Counted from the first letter of the stretch, positions 18,190-28,527 are shown. The stretch is DNA of 64,000 nt from Gammaproteobacteria bacterium (GCA_013002025.1 JABDKW010000072.1:45551-109550), one strand, 5' to 3'. Translations and numbers: made by a program. Notes: a model not told the origin generated them from the letters alone.

Positions 18190-19521
18190 TTACAAGTGGC
18201 GCCGCTGGCGACCCAGATAAAATACTGGCACGCCGAGCAACAGAAACGCCAGCCCCCAGCCGATGACGGCAAGGCCCGAGCCGAGGACTGCAAAAATTGA
18301 GTACAACAGCGCCAGCATGGCGACAGCGGCCCATGCCTTGGCGCTTTTCCATGAATGAAGAAACTCCGCTAATGAGCAAACGATAAGCGGCAGCATAAAC
18401 GCCAGAGTGCTCATCATAATCAGGAACTTGAATATGCCGATCAGGCCGCGGGAATAATTACCCAGTAGCAGCGCCGTGGTCAGCAGGGCGACAATGGCGA
18501 AGGAAAGGTAGGGTGCTGCGCCGCGGTTACGCTTTCCCAGAGTCGCTGGTGCCAGACCATCCAGCGCCACCGCCATCGGCATGTGTCCAGCCACGAATAC
18601 AGTGCCATTGAGTGCGCCGGCGGTTGAAATCAGCGCTCCCAGCGCAATCAATGGTGGTCCCCAACTGCCTAGCGTTCTGGCCGCATCAGCAAAGGGTGAG
18701 GTGGATGTGGCCAGCACGTCAGCCGGCACCAGGGTCATCACCGCCAAGGTGGACCCGATATACACCACCGCCACCGTGAGCGTACCCAACACAATGGCTC
18801 GTGGCACGGTGGTCTGCGGATTTTTTACATTACCAGCCGGCACGGTACCGGCCTCCATGCCGGAAAATGCCCACATGGTAATAAGCGCGGTAGTGGCCAA
18901 TACTTCCAGCAGAGGTAATTGCTGAGGGTTCATCTCGGGCAAATTGTCATCGCTGCCCATGAGTAAACCCAGCCCCATCACCATAAGCAATGGTAGCAGT
19001 TTCAAGATGGTCATGATGAGCTGCGCCAGAGCGGCTTCTTTCAAGCCCTTTACGTTTATGGCGATGGCAGTCCACATTATCAGCAGCGCAATGCCTCCCT
19101 GCGCTTGCGGAGCCGAGTCCAGAGTCGGGAAAAACACACTTAGATATCCCACGAACGCCACCGCAATGGCCGGAATAGCGATCCAGTAAGAGGCCCAGTA
19201 GCCCCAGGCGATGAGAAAACCCGCCAAATCACCGAATGCATCGCGAGTATAAATATACACGCCGCCAGAACGATGGTTGCGCGAGGCCAGGCGTGCAAAC
19301 ACCAGTGAGACCAATATTGAGCCGCCGCCTGTCAGTAGCCAGCCGCCAAAGCTAAGTAGTCCGTAGGGTGCCAGAACCGCGGGCAGCAAAAACACGCCGG
19401 AGCCGATCATAATGCCGACCGTCAGCGACCAACAGGCCCAGAACCCTAAGATTGGTTGCGCTCTCTTTGATTGAGCTGCGATGCTGCTTTGCTGGATAAT
19501 GGTCGGCTCGTCGCTGGGCAT
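18190..19521 (-). CDS. APC-family amino acid permease
   Basis: A 443-residue transporter with about 12 membrane spans. The first helix carries the substrate-binding GIMIGSGVFLLP motif of the amino acid-polyamine-organocation superfamily. FSGMEAGTVPAGNVKNP in helix 6 fits antiporter-like members. The specific amino acid is unknown. It converges with the hydrolase gene, 3 bases apart. Confidence 0.88.
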   Translation of the reverse strand: MPSDEPTIIQQSSIAAQSKRAQPILGFWACWSLTVGIMIGSGVFLLPAVLAPYGLLSFGGWLLTGGGSILVSLVFARLASRNHRSGGVYIYTRDAFGDLAGFLIAWGYWASYWIAIPAIAVAFVGYLSVFFPTLDSAPQAQGGIALLIMWTAIAINVKGLKEAALAQLIMTILKLLPLLMVMGLGLLMGSDDNLPEMNPQQLPLLEVLATTALITMWAFSGMEAGTVPAGNVKNPQTTVPRAIVLGTLTVAVVYIGSTLAVMTLVPADVLATSTSPFADAARTLGSWGPPLIALGALISTAGALNGTVFVAGHMPMAVALDGLAPATLGKRNRGAAPYLSFAIVALLTTALLLGNYSRGLIGIFKFLIMMSTLAFMLPLIVCSLAEFLHSWKSAKAWAAVAMLALLYSIFAVLGSGLAVIGWGLAFLLLGVPVFYLGRQRRHL

Positions 19522-19624
19522 GCGCTACAGTGTACTCGCTGATACAGGCTCACGGCTATGTTGAGTCTGTTAAAGTGAATATGATTACAAAACCTGCTGG
19601 AAACTATCCGATAGTAAAACTGCA

Positions 19625-20200
19625 ATGAAACAGAAAACCGTCACATCACGCTTCGTTAAGGGGCTCCTCTTCACGCTGCCGATCGCGCTCACCTTTGTTA
19701 TTCTGGCATGGGTTTTCAATGCCACCGAGGCCATGTTTGGAGGGCCCATTAAAAGTCTGTTGCCACTGGGATGGTATTTTCCGGGATTGGGGATCGTTGT
19801 AGCCTGTGTGTTTATTTACCTGATCGGTCTGGCGATCGACGGGCGGGTGTTGACAATGGTTGTTACATGGATGGAAAAACTCCTGGCGCGCGTACCGCTG
19901 GTGAGTTCGGTGTATCAAAACATTAAGGAAATGGTCGAATTTATGTCCGGTGGGCGCGATGACCAATTGAGTAGAGTGGTGCTGGTTACGCTGCAAGATA
20001 ACGTGCAGTTAATCGGTTTTGTCACTCAGCAAGATGCCGACATTGAATCGGATGATGAATTACACGCGGTATTTTTACCGATGAGTTACCAGATGGGTGG
20101 TTATCTTTTGTATCTGCCCGAGTCGCGTTTAAAAACACTGGATATGACGCCGCGCGAGGCTATGCAAAAAGTGCTGACCGCTGAAATCAGTCAAGGCTGA
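19625..20200 (+). CDS. DUF502 family membrane protein
   Basis: A 191-residue protein. Two membrane helices (about 12-33 and 50-72) are followed by the family motif ARVPLVSSVYQNIKEMVEF near residue 88-106 and a C-terminal soluble domain. DUF502 proteins are widespread in bacteria and of unclear biochemical role. It converges with the antiporter gene. Confidence 0.88.
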   Translation: MKQKTVTSRFVKGLLFTLPIALTFVILAWVFNATEAMFGGPIKSLLPLGWYFPGLGIVVACVFIYLIGLAIDGRVLTMVVTWMEKLLARVPLVSSVYQNIKEMVEFMSGGRDDQLSRVVLVTLQDNVQLIGFVTQQDADIESDDELHAVFLPMSYQMGGYLLYLPESRLKTLDMTPREAMQKVLTAEISQG

Positions 20201-20217
20201 TCGGCGTCCAAATCCGA

Positions 20218-21195
20218 TTAAATGCCTGCCAGCAACGGTCTGATTAAGACAATGTTGTAGGCCACGAATGCCAACAGCAGTATGCCGCCTTCCCAGCGGT
20301 TCAATAAGCCTTGCCTGCCATGCCCATACGCCATTAACCATAGACCTAAGGTCAGGCCCATTACGACCGGCCAGTCGCGGCCCAAAATTTCCGGGTTCAG
20401 CTGTGGCAGGGGTGAAATGACACCGGCGATACCCACCACTGCCAGAATATTGAACATATTAGAGCCCACCACATTGCCGATGGCTATGTCATGTTCGCCT
20501 TTTAGCGCGGCAACCACGGAAGCCGCCAATTCCGGTAATGAGGTACCCAGAGCCACGATCGTTAAACCGATCACCAGATTGCTGACGCCCATGCTTACCG
20601 CAATGGCAACCGCTCCCCAGACCAGCAGTTTTGAACTGACAATCAGCATGATTAACCCGCACAACAACCAACCAAACGCCACTTTCAAGCTCATCTGACT
20701 TTCGGCCAGATGCTGCTCAATTTCAATCTCCAGATGATCGGTACCGGTGCGTCGTGCGCTAATACCGGACCATACCAATAGGCTAAAAAATCCAGTCAGT
20801 AACACAATGCCTTCGGTGCGGGTCAACGCGCCATCCAGCGCAAAAAGACCAAACAGGCCACAAATCATTAACAGCATGGGGATTTCTTTGCGCACGATAT
20901 TCGATTGCACCAAAATGGGCGCAATCAGGGCGGTTAAACCCAGCACCAAACCAGTATTGACGATATTTGAACCGAGGGCATTGCCCAAGGCTAAATCCGG
21001 GTTGCCGCCCCATGCGGCCGACGCAGACACCACCATTTCGGGGGCGCTGGTACCGAAGCCGACGATGACCATACCTATCATCAGCGGAGGCATGCCCAGA
21101 TGGCGAGCCGCCTCAGCGGCGCCTACGACGAAGCGCTCGGCACTCCAAACCAGCAGGACGAAACCGAGCAAGATGGCGATTAGTGGGTAGAGCAT
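20218..21195 (-). CDS. Calcium/sodium antiporter, YrbG-like
   Basis: A 325-residue Ca2+/cation antiporter family protein with ten membrane spans in two inverted repeats. Each repeat carries the alpha motif: GFGTSAPEMVVS (near residue 47) and ALGTSLPELAAS (near residue 216), with GNALGSNIVN and GNVVGSNMFN after them. It would exchange calcium for sodium or protons in the inner membrane. Confidence 0.93.
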   Translation of the reverse strand: MLYPLIAILLGFVLLVWSAERFVVGAAEAARHLGMPPLMIGMVIVGFGTSAPEMVVSASAAWGGNPDLALGNALGSNIVNTGLVLGLTALIAPILVQSNIVRKEIPMLLMICGLFGLFALDGALTRTEGIVLLTGFFSLLVWSGISARRTGTDHLEIEIEQHLAESQMSLKVAFGWLLCGLIMLIVSSKLLVWGAVAIAVSMGVSNLVIGLTIVALGTSLPELAASVVAALKGEHDIAIGNVVGSNMFNILAVVGIAGVISPLPQLNPEILGRDWPVVMGLTLGLWLMAYGHGRQGLLNRWEGGILLLAFVAYNIVLIRPLLAGI

Positions 21196-21455
21196 CCGGT
21201 TGCCAAATGTGAGTCAGCTATAAAAGCGTGGTGGGTCATTGCGCCTATTCAACCACACAACGCAATCCTGTGCGCGATTTGTTCGCTCGGACTGGTGCTG
21301 TTCAAAGAATCTCAAATTAAATTTCAGCTTTGCTGCAACTTTCGTTGCCGGACAAGCATCTATTATGTAAGCCACAACCATTAATCCATGCACGCAGCGT
21401 GACCGTAAGGCCTCTGCCATAGTTAACCTCATACCTAAAATAATTGGTGTAACCT

Positions 21456-24400
21456 ATGGAAACTACTAGGTTTTTTATTAAAAACCCCGCGATAACAGCG
21501 GCCGCTATGGCACTACTGATGTTGCTGGGCGTGGTTTCCACTCAGCAGCTGCCGGTGCAATTATTACCGACGATTGACCGCCCCGAGCTGTCGGTGCAGG
21601 TGAATTGGCGCGCGGCCAGCCCCAAGGAGATAGAAAGCGAGGTGGTAGAGCCTATCGAGCGGGAGTTGCGCGGTATTAATGGGATGACACAGCTCAGATC
21701 ATGGTCCAATGCCGGTGGCGCGTGGATTAATTTACAGTTCGCGCTGGGCACCGATATGGATCAAACCTTCACCGAGGTGGCCAGTCGCCTGCAACGGGTG
21801 CGTGGCCTACCGGCGGATGCGGACCGACCACGAATTCAGCGCGACGGCGGCGGCGGGTCCGGCGAGACTTTGATCTATCTGTTTGTACAACATGCGCCGG
21901 ACTCCGTGATTCCGGCCCTGAGCCTGCGAGAATTCATTCAGAAAAATGTGGCGCCCGAGTTTGAGAACATACCCGGCGTCGGCAGTGTCGATGTTAACTC
22001 ACCGGTTGGCGATCAAGTCGTATCGGTTGAATTTGATCCGTTTCTGGCGGCCCAGCTGGGTATTTCGGTCGAGACCATCGCCGCCAATCTAAATCGTTCG
22101 AGCGACGTGAGTGGCGGTACAGTCGAAGTAGGGCGCCGAGATTTCACGCTACGCTTTGAAGGGCGCTATGCCGCGGATCAATTGTCGGAAACAATTCTGG
22201 CTTGGCGCGATGGTGCACCGGTAAAACTTGGCGATATAGCCAAAGTGATCGTCGGGCCCGACGATTCCAGAGGCGTGACCTATCAAAACGGTCACCCCGC
22301 ATTGGGCATGCGGGTACTCCGCCAGCCAGGTGGCAACACTTTAGCCGCAATTGATGAAGTGCTGCTGCGCATGAACGAACTCAATACCCGATTGCCGGGG
22401 CAGTTCGGAATCACCATTGAAAAAAGCTTCGATCCGTCCATCTTTATTCGCCGCGCGATTTCGTTGCTATCGAATAATATGGGCATCGGAATCACCCTGG
22501 CTGTCGGCTGCCTGTGGTTATTTGTGCGGCGTTTTCGAGCCACCCTCCTGATTGCAGCGGCTATCCCAATCAGTCTGCTGGCTACCTTTGTGGTGCTCAA
22601 CATGTTTGGCCGCACCATCAATGTGATTTCCCTGGCGGGTCTGGCCTTTGCCACCGGGATGGTTCTGGATGCCGCCATTGTGGTGCTGGAGCACTATGTG
22701 AAGCAGGTCGATCGTGGGGTAGAAGCCACCAAAGCCGCAGTCAATTCTGTACGCAGTGTGGGCGGGGCATTGCTGGCCTCAACCCTGACCACTATCGTGA
22801 TCTTTGTGCCAATTGTGTTTTTCGAAGACGTAGAGGGGCAATTATTTGCTGATCTGGCCTTGACCATCGCAATTGCGGTGGCGTTTAGCTTTTTAGTGGC
22901 GTTGTGGATTTTGCCGGCGGCGGCCACTTACTTTTTACCGGGTGATGCGACCCGGGGTGATAACCGGGAAACCAGCTTGAATAAGCTGGTAGCAAGATTG
23001 ATGCGCATCACCAACAGCAGCAAAAAACGCTTTAGCTGGATTGCGCTGTTAACCATAGCGCCGTTGTTTTTGGGCTGGTACCTGTTTCCGCAACTCAATT
23101 ATCTGCCGCCGGTTAAGCGTGATGCGGTAGATGCCTATATATCGCTGCCATCGGGCGCTAGCCAGGCCGTGGTGCGTGAAGAATTTGCCGAAGTGGTGGT
23201 CGAGAGACTGGCGCCTTACATGAGCGGCGAAAAGGAACCGGCATTGAAAAATTATTATCTATTCACTGGGCCCTGGGGCGGCAACATTGGAATTCGCGTC
23301 AAAGATCAATCCCGGGTTGATGAAATGGTGCGCATCACCAATGAGGAGATACTCGCCAATATTCCGGACACTCAGGCTTTTGCGCAACAGGGGTCCCTGT
23401 TCGGTCGCTTTGGCAGCGGCGCTAATATCAGCATGGACCTGCAATCCGCTGACCACGAGGGACTCTCGACCTCAGCATTGGATGTCGCTGACCTGGTGAG
23501 AGAACATCTGCCGGGTAGCAGGGTCAATCTCAACCCGGACCCTCAAGTGGTCACCCCCGAGTTAAGGCTGATTCCGGATGACCGACGGCTGGCCGAAGTA
23601 GGCATGACCCGTGAGTCGCTATCGCGGGCATTGCGCGCCTACGGCGATGGCTTGTGGTTAGGCGAGTTTTTCCATAAGGAGTCGCGGCTCGATATTCTGT
23701 TACGCACCGCAGAGTGGACCACGCCGGAACAACTCAGCACGATGCCGGTGGCAACACCATCTGGTGCTGTCATTCCGTTTGGTGATCTGGCCCGCGTTGA
23801 ACGCGGGGTGGGGCCCAATCAAATTTACCGCAAGGAAGGCCGGCGAACTATTTCTGTAGGCATAACGCCGCCTGCTGGTGTACCGCTCGGCGAAACCATG
23901 CAAACGCTCACCAGTCTCGAGACTGAGGTGCGCGCGTTAACACCGTTGGACAGCAGTATCGCCTATGGTGGCGACGCTGACTCATTGTCTCGAGCGATAG
24001 GTAATTTAAGCGGCAATTTCGCGCTGGCGGTGGTGCTGCTGTTTCTGGTTATGGCGGCGTTGTTTAAGTCCCCGCGAGACGCGCTGTTGGTGATGATTTC
24101 GCTGCCGATGGCCGCAGTGGGAGGTGTAATCGCGGTTCGCCTGATTGACCTGGTAACCCCAACACCTTTGGATTTGCTGGGCATGATTGGCTTCATCATT
24201 TTGCTCGGGTTGGTGGTCAACAATGCCATATTGCTGGTGGCTGAAACGCGTCGCAGCGAGCGAGAACTCGGGCTTGATAAGCACGCAGCCGTTGAACGTG
24301 CTCTGCAAAACCGTATGCGACCAATATTGATGTCGACCATGACCTCGCTGATGGGTATGTTGCCGCTGGTAGTCGCGCCGGGTGCAGGCAGCATTATTTA

Positions 24401-24557
24401 CAAAGGTCTGGCCACGGTTATTGTAGGCGGCATGGCGGTTTCTACGCTTTTTACCCTGATATTATTGCCGTGTCTGCTACGTCTTGAGCCGCTCACTAAG
24501 GTGGCCAAGACACGAATTAAAAATCGCGGTCTACGCCAAAGCCCGCAAACCAATTGA
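21456..24557 (+). CDS. RND efflux pump, inner-membrane permease (AcrB/MexB superfamily)
   Basis: A 1033-residue proton-driven pump of the hydrophobe/amphiphile efflux type. Helix 1 is followed by a large periplasmic loop (about 30-330), the membrane helices, a second loop (about 540-850) and the last helices, the usual duplicated plan. The motif GMVLDAAIVVLE in helix 4 carries the proton-relay acid, and GLVVNNAILLVAE is its partner in the second half. The membrane fusion protein follows 7 bases downstream. No outer-membrane channel gene is adjacent, so it probably uses a TolC-like protein from elsewhere. Confidence 0.93.
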   Translation: METTRFFIKNPAITAAAMALLMLLGVVSTQQLPVQLLPTIDRPELSVQVNWRAASPKEIESEVVEPIERELRGINGMTQLRSWSNAGGAWINLQFALGTDMDQTFTEVASRLQRVRGLPADADRPRIQRDGGGGSGETLIYLFVQHAPDSVIPALSLREFIQKNVAPEFENIPGVGSVDVNSPVGDQVVSVEFDPFLAAQLGISVETIAANLNRSSDVSGGTVEVGRRDFTLRFEGRYAADQLSETILAWRDGAPVKLGDIAKVIVGPDDSRGVTYQNGHPALGMRVLRQPGGNTLAAIDEVLLRMNELNTRLPGQFGITIEKSFDPSIFIRRAISLLSNNMGIGITLAVGCLWLFVRRFRATLLIAAAIPISLLATFVVLNMFGRTINVISLAGLAFATGMVLDAAIVVLEHYVKQVDRGVEATKAAVNSVRSVGGALLASTLTTIVIFVPIVFFEDVEGQLFADLALTIAIAVAFSFLVALWILPAAATYFLPGDATRGDNRETSLNKLVARLMRITNSSKKRFSWIALLTIAPLFLGWYLFPQLNYLPPVKRDAVDAYISLPSGASQAVVREEFAEVVVERLAPYMSGEKEPALKNYYLFTGPWGGNIGIRVKDQSRVDEMVRITNEEILANIPDTQAFAQQGSLFGRFGSGANISMDLQSADHEGLSTSALDVADLVREHLPGSRVNLNPDPQVVTPELRLIPDDRRLAEVGMTRESLSRALRAYGDGLWLGEFFHKESRLDILLRTAEWTTPEQLSTMPVATPSGAVIPFGDLARVERGVGPNQIYRKEGRRTISVGITPPAGVPLGETMQTLTSLETEVRALTPLDSSIAYGGDADSLSRAIGNLSGNFALAVVLLFLVMAALFKSPRDALLVMISLPMAAVGGVIAVRLIDLVTPTPLDLLGMIGFIILLGLVVNNAILLVAETRRSERELGLDKHAAVERALQNRMRPILMSTMTSLMGMLPLVVAPGAGSIIYKGLATVIVGGMAVSTLFTLILLPCLLRLEPLTKVAKTRIKNRGLRQSPQTN

Positions 24558-24564
24558 GTTGACG

Positions 24565-25722
24565 ATGTTAGATAATGCAAAAAATCCTATTTTGTTTAAG
24601 GCTCCTAAGTTTTTAGTCGCCGCTCTGGTGCTAGCAATTGGCGGCGGAACACTGGTCTGGCAGCAGGGTTGGCTGGGTGGGGCTGAGCCGCAAGCCAATG
24701 GTGCTTATAGCCCGCCCCCTGCGGTGGTGGCGGTGGCGCAAGCCCGTTTGATGACCATGGCACCACATACGGTACTGCCGGGTACAGTGGTTAGTGTTAG
24801 AGATGCTGTTATCGCCTCAGAAACGTCGGGCAAAGTTTTATCAGTGGCCTATGTAGGTGCAACCGTGCAGGAGAACGACAGCCTTGCTGAAATTGACTCT
24901 AACGATGCACAGCAGTTGGTTGCGCAGCGGCGAGCCGAACTGCAGCGCCTGCAGAGTCTGTTGAAGTATCACAGTGATTATTATCAGCGCGTAGGTCTGC
25001 AAAAAAGTGACACCCTTGGGGTGCCTGAAGTGGTCATTGCCGAGCTGAAGTCAAACCGCGACACGGCTCGCGCAGACGTTGAACGGGCCAAAGCAGCGCT
25101 GCGCTCAGCCGAAAACGATTTAGCCCGGACCTCGATCAAGGCGCCATTTCCCGGTCGCGTTGTCAGCCAGTCAATTCAAACTGGTGAGTATGCGCAGGTG
25201 GGCAGCCCCATTGTGCGTTTGGTGGACACGGAAAATCTGGAAATCAGTGCACGGGTGCCAGCGGCGTTGGTGCAGCCCATCGAGCCCGGCACGATGTTGG
25301 CAATTACCGGTATGGGAAAAACATTAACGGCCCCGATGCGCGCACTGGTGCCTGTTGGCGACGCCGTTAGTCGTACCATGGAACTGCGCGTCGAACTCAA
25401 GGACAGTGGGCTACTGGTTGGGTCTCCGGTGCGGGTGTCGCTGCCCTCCGCCGAACCGCGGCAGGTGGTTGCAATTCCGCGAGATGCCGTGGTCCTGCGC
25501 AGCGATTCTCAATATGTGTTTGTGATCGATGAAAATGGCAATGCCCAGCGACAGGATGTGGAACTCGGGTATGCGGAAGGCGATATGATTGAGGTGATCG
25601 GGGAGGTCGGCCCGGAAGCCACGGTGGTCATCAGAGGCGGTGAACGATTGCGCGATGGGCAGGCGGTTACCTGGAAGGATCAGGCTGCCGAAGGCTCGCC
25701 AGTAGTGTCGAGCTCCTCTTAG
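24565..25722 (+). CDS. RND efflux periplasmic adaptor (membrane fusion protein)
   Basis: A 385-residue membrane fusion protein. The first membrane helix (about 11-28) anchors it. A lipoyl-like half (VLPGTVVSVRDAVI) is followed by a coiled-coil hairpin (about 105-185) and the second lipoyl half (IKAPFPGRVVSQSI), then beta-barrel and membrane-proximal domains. ATG 24565 fits a GAG-rich ribosome-binding site after the pump's stop. It links the pump to an outer-membrane channel. Confidence 0.92.
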   Translation: MLDNAKNPILFKAPKFLVAALVLAIGGGTLVWQQGWLGGAEPQANGAYSPPPAVVAVAQARLMTMAPHTVLPGTVVSVRDAVIASETSGKVLSVAYVGATVQENDSLAEIDSNDAQQLVAQRRAELQRLQSLLKYHSDYYQRVGLQKSDTLGVPEVVIAELKSNRDTARADVERAKAALRSAENDLARTSIKAPFPGRVVSQSIQTGEYAQVGSPIVRLVDTENLEISARVPAALVQPIEPGTMLAITGMGKTLTAPMRALVPVGDAVSRTMELRVELKDSGLLVGSPVRVSLPSAEPRQVVAIPRDAVVLRSDSQYVFVIDENGNAQRQDVELGYAEGDMIEVIGEVGPEATVVIRGGERLRDGQAVTWKDQAAEGSPVVSSSS

Positions 25723-25799
25723 TAGAGCGTTCAGTTCCACGTTATTTGCGCCGGGGGATTGCGTATAGGCTGTGGCGATGATGGTAGACTTGCTGCACT

Positions 25800-26231
25800 A
25801 TGGTTACCAACATGGTTCCCAATATGGCTCGCACCTTAACTACCGCAGATCGACTGGCGATTCATGAATTAATAGGGCTGTATGGTCATTTGATCGACCA
25901 GCGGGCGTTTGCGCGATTACACGAGATATTCACGCCTGACGCGGTTTTCGACCTCACAGGCTATGGCGGCGATATTTATCATGGCCTGGAGGCAATTATC
26001 GAACTCATGGAACAAAGCCATGAACACCCTCTGGCGCATCATGCGACTAATATTGTGGTCGAGAAAGTAATTGGTGAGACCGCCCGGGTTATCTCCAAGG
26101 GGCTTGGGGTAGGGCATCAGGGGCGCGTCGGCAGCGTCGTTTATCGCGACGAATTACTGAATAACAACGGTGTATGGCGAATTCGGTCGCGCGCGGTGAG
26201 TCTGCGTTCGCGCGAGGATACTCAATCATGA
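25800..26231 (+). CDS. SnoaL-like/NTF2-like protein
   Basis: A 143-residue protein with the NTF2-like cone fold signature: a long N-terminal helix (ADRLAIHELIGLYGHLID), then IFTPDAVFDLTGYGGDIYHG and a final strand GVWRIRSRAVSLR. Members act as small hydrolases, isomerases or carriers; no catalytic pair can be fixed here. Three in-frame ATGs (codons 1, 5, 9) compete as start; 25824 is possible. Confidence 0.75.
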   Translation: MVTNMVPNMARTLTTADRLAIHELIGLYGHLIDQRAFARLHEIFTPDAVFDLTGYGGDIYHGLEAIIELMEQSHEHPLAHHATNIVVEKVIGETARVISKGLGVGHQGRVGSVVYRDELLNNNGVWRIRSRAVSLRSREDTQS

Positions 26232-26292
26232 AATTCATCGCCGCCTGCGCCGGTCACTCTAATTATTCATTGCTACTTGAGGAGTAACGATT

Positions 26293-26709
26293 ATGTTTCC
26301 ATTCTGGCCCGTCGTAGGCGGCATTCTAATTGGTTTATCGGCGGTATTGTTGATGGTGCTGATAGGCCGCATTGCCGGTATCGCCGGTATTGTCTGGGGC
26401 GCATTGACCGGCACCGAAGGAGATCGTGTGTGGCGCTGGTTATTTCTCGCCGGCCTATTGCTCGGCACCCTGTTGTTTCACTCCATCAGTGGTCGCGCCT
26501 ACCCTGAAATTAATGCCAGTTTTCCACTGGCCCTGTCGGCAGGCCTGATTGTTGGCGTGGGCGTTCGTATGGGCAGTGGTTGCACCAGCGGTCATGGCGT
26601 TTGTGGCATTGGCCGTTTGTCACCCCGATCCTTGGTGGCCACCACCATTTTTATGTTGGTGGCAATCGCCGTGGTGGCCGTCATGAATACATTTGTGGGG
26701 GGCGTCTGA
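26293..26709 (+). CDS. YeeE/YedE family transporter, N-terminal half protein
   Basis: A 138-residue membrane protein with four membrane spans. The signature GSGCTSGHGVCGIGRLSPRS (near residue 95-114) is the conserved cysteine motif of the YeeE/YedE (DUF395) family, which moves thiosulfate or other sulfur compounds. A GAGG ribosome-binding site precedes the ATG. The family is usually one chain; here the two halves are separate genes sharing one base (TGATG), as in PmpA/PmpB-type pairs. Confidence 0.88.
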   Translation: MFPFWPVVGGILIGLSAVLLMVLIGRIAGIAGIVWGALTGTEGDRVWRWLFLAGLLLGTLLFHSISGRAYPEINASFPLALSAGLIVGVGVRMGSGCTSGHGVCGIGRLSPRSLVATTIFMLVAIAVVAVMNTFVGGV

Positions 26710-27119
26710 TGCGCGCAATCAGTGGTCTTTTTGCAGGCCTGTTGTTCGGGGTCGGTTTAGCGGCTTCAGGCATGACCGATACTGCCAAAGTTATCGGTTT
26801 TTTGAACATCTTTGGCGCCTGGGATCGGGACTTGCTGTTTGTGATGGGCTCAGCGGTGATTACCGCCGGATTAGGCTACAAAATCGTGTTGCGCCGACAA
26901 CAACCTATTTTTGAACGAGACTTTCTGGTGCCGACCATTAGTGACATCGATGGTCGCCTGATCGGAGGCGCCGCGTTGTTTGGCCTGGGTTGGGGCTTGT
27001 ACGGTTATTGTCCGGGGCCGGCAATTGCTGCGCTGGTATACCTGTCGCCAATCACCCTTGGATTTGTGGTCGCGATGTTGCTGGGGATGGCGATCGGTAA
27101 CCGCCTTGTTCAAAGTTAG
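26709..27119 (+). CDS. YeeE/YedE family transporter, C-terminal half protein
   Basis: A 136-residue membrane protein, the partner of the preceding half. GLAASGMTDTAKVIGFLN starts it and the second cysteine motif, GYCPGPAIA, lies near residue 99-107. About four to five spans. Its ATG overlaps the preceding stop by one base, so the halves are translated together and probably form one channel for a reduced sulfur species. No sulfur-oxidation gene is adjacent. Confidence 0.88.
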   Translation: MRAISGLFAGLLFGVGLAASGMTDTAKVIGFLNIFGAWDRDLLFVMGSAVITAGLGYKIVLRRQQPIFERDFLVPTISDIDGRLIGGAALFGLGWGLYGYCPGPAIAALVYLSPITLGFVVAMLLGMAIGNRLVQS

Positions 27120-27153
27120 AGTTCACAGTTAGAAAATTCGATTGACAGCCATT

Positions 27154-28527
27154 CTAACGCGGGCGACGCGGTTCCAAAGCACGGCGTGAACTACCGGTTT
27201 TTGCATGATTTGTGGAGCGCCCCTGCGCTGGTCGGCTCTCATGTCGTTCAGACGGGGGGCGTTGCGACGCAGGCGGTGTCGGCGCCTGTCGCTGCACCAC
27301 TGGAGCGGGTCGACTAATTGCTTTTGGCGGTGCGGCGTGGACCACTCTTGATTGACTACGTTGCGGTGTCGGTCGATTGGTTTGAACGCGGGTGTTGCGG
27401 TTGACCGCTGCCGGGCGAACTGTACGCGGTTGAGCGCGCTGCTCATGGCGATCAACTCTTGCGCCCCGCAATCCAGACCGAGCTTGATCTGAGCGGCCAA
27501 CCGGTGGTGACGCATGCTGGGTCGCGCCGCGTTGATTTTGAGTGGTATGACTACGTGGCGCGTCACTGCGACTGGAATGATCACGCGGCGGAATGTCGTA
27601 TCCAGGGTTTCGATAGCCGTGTCGACGCGGGTACGAACGATGGTTATAGCGGCTGCTCAAGCGAGAGTGTCGATAGGCTACGCCCAGCCGGTGTCGCGGA
27701 TCGTGTGCCCAGCGCGTGCCGTAGCGATGCCCGACAATCTGATGGTGGTTGTAGTAGCGGTGCGGGCGATAATGGTGCCTCGGAATTCTCACCACATGGT
27801 GATTGTGCCAATGCAGGGAGCTAAAGAAAAAACCAAACGATAGATGGACTCGGGGGCCCCAGTAGAAGGGGCTATGATGGCGTGCATAGTGGCGGTCAAA
27901 CCGTCGATACGAAAACGGGTAATCCCAGTACACCGGCGGGTAGTGAGCCCAATGCCAACGCCCGTACACCACCCTTGAATCGTAGTAGGGGATGTATACC
28001 ACTTCGCGCTCAATCGGCTCGATGATAATGACATCGTCATCACGGTTAACCGCGAGCTTGTCCATCTCATCCAGCGATCCTTCCTCATAGGCACGCTGTC
28101 GCAAGTTTTGCACACTGGCCAGCAGCGATTTCTCATCCAGCAAAAAGGCATCGCCCAGCCGTTGCGTCCAGTCCAGATCTTCACTGAGCCGGCTCAGAAT
28201 ATCGGGGAAGGCGACTAGCGCGCGCACGCTTGGATCCCAATCTTCATTTTCTACAGCCTTGAGCGCCTCTGAACCGCTGAGGTTAGGGTTTTGTTCAGCC
28301 CAGCGGGCGGCTTTAATGACTTCCAGGGGGTAGGTGGCGGCAACCAGAATATGGGACAGCACCGTGTCGGGGTAAAGCGCAATGGGCGCCAGAATTTGCT
28401 CCAGCTCCGCTTCTGACAAACTTTGTGGTGCAAGTTCTTCATCATGCTGGGCATAAGCCGCATGGGCAAACAGCGTTAATGCCGTCATAAACAGCAATGG
28501 CAGTGACAGGGGTCGAATCGTCTTCAT
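27154..28527 (-). CDS. DUF3300 exported protein with His/Arg-rich tail
   Basis: A 457-residue secreted protein. Signal peptide 1-26 (AHAAYAQ) is followed by the DUF3300 domain (about 35-190; LAPIALYPDTVLSHILVAATYPLEV). Residues about 190-300 are dense in Trp, Tyr and His; from about 300 on the chain is Arg, Pro, Ser and His rich and probably disordered. The function of the family is unknown; the His-rich region could bind metals or envelope polymers (inference). Confidence 0.82.
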   Translation of the reverse strand: MKTIRPLSLPLLFMTALTLFAHAAYAQHDEELAPQSLSEAELEQILAPIALYPDTVLSHILVAATYPLEVIKAARWAEQNPNLSGSEALKAVENEDWDPSVRALVAFPDILSRLSEDLDWTQRLGDAFLLDEKSLLASVQNLRQRAYEEGSLDEMDKLAVNRDDDVIIIEPIEREVVYIPYYDSRVVYGRWHWAHYPPVYWDYPFSYRRFDRHYARHHSPFYWGPRVHLSFGFFFSSLHWHNHHVVRIPRHHYRPHRYYNHHQIVGHRYGTRWAHDPRHRLGVAYRHSRLSSRYNHRSYPRRHGYRNPGYDIPPRDHSSRSDAPRSHTTQNQRGATQHASPPVGRSDQARSGLRGARVDRHEQRAQPRTVRPAAVNRNTRVQTNRPTPQRSQSRVVHAAPPKAISRPAPVVQRQAPTPPASQRPPSERHESRPAQGRSTNHAKTGSSRRALEPRRPR

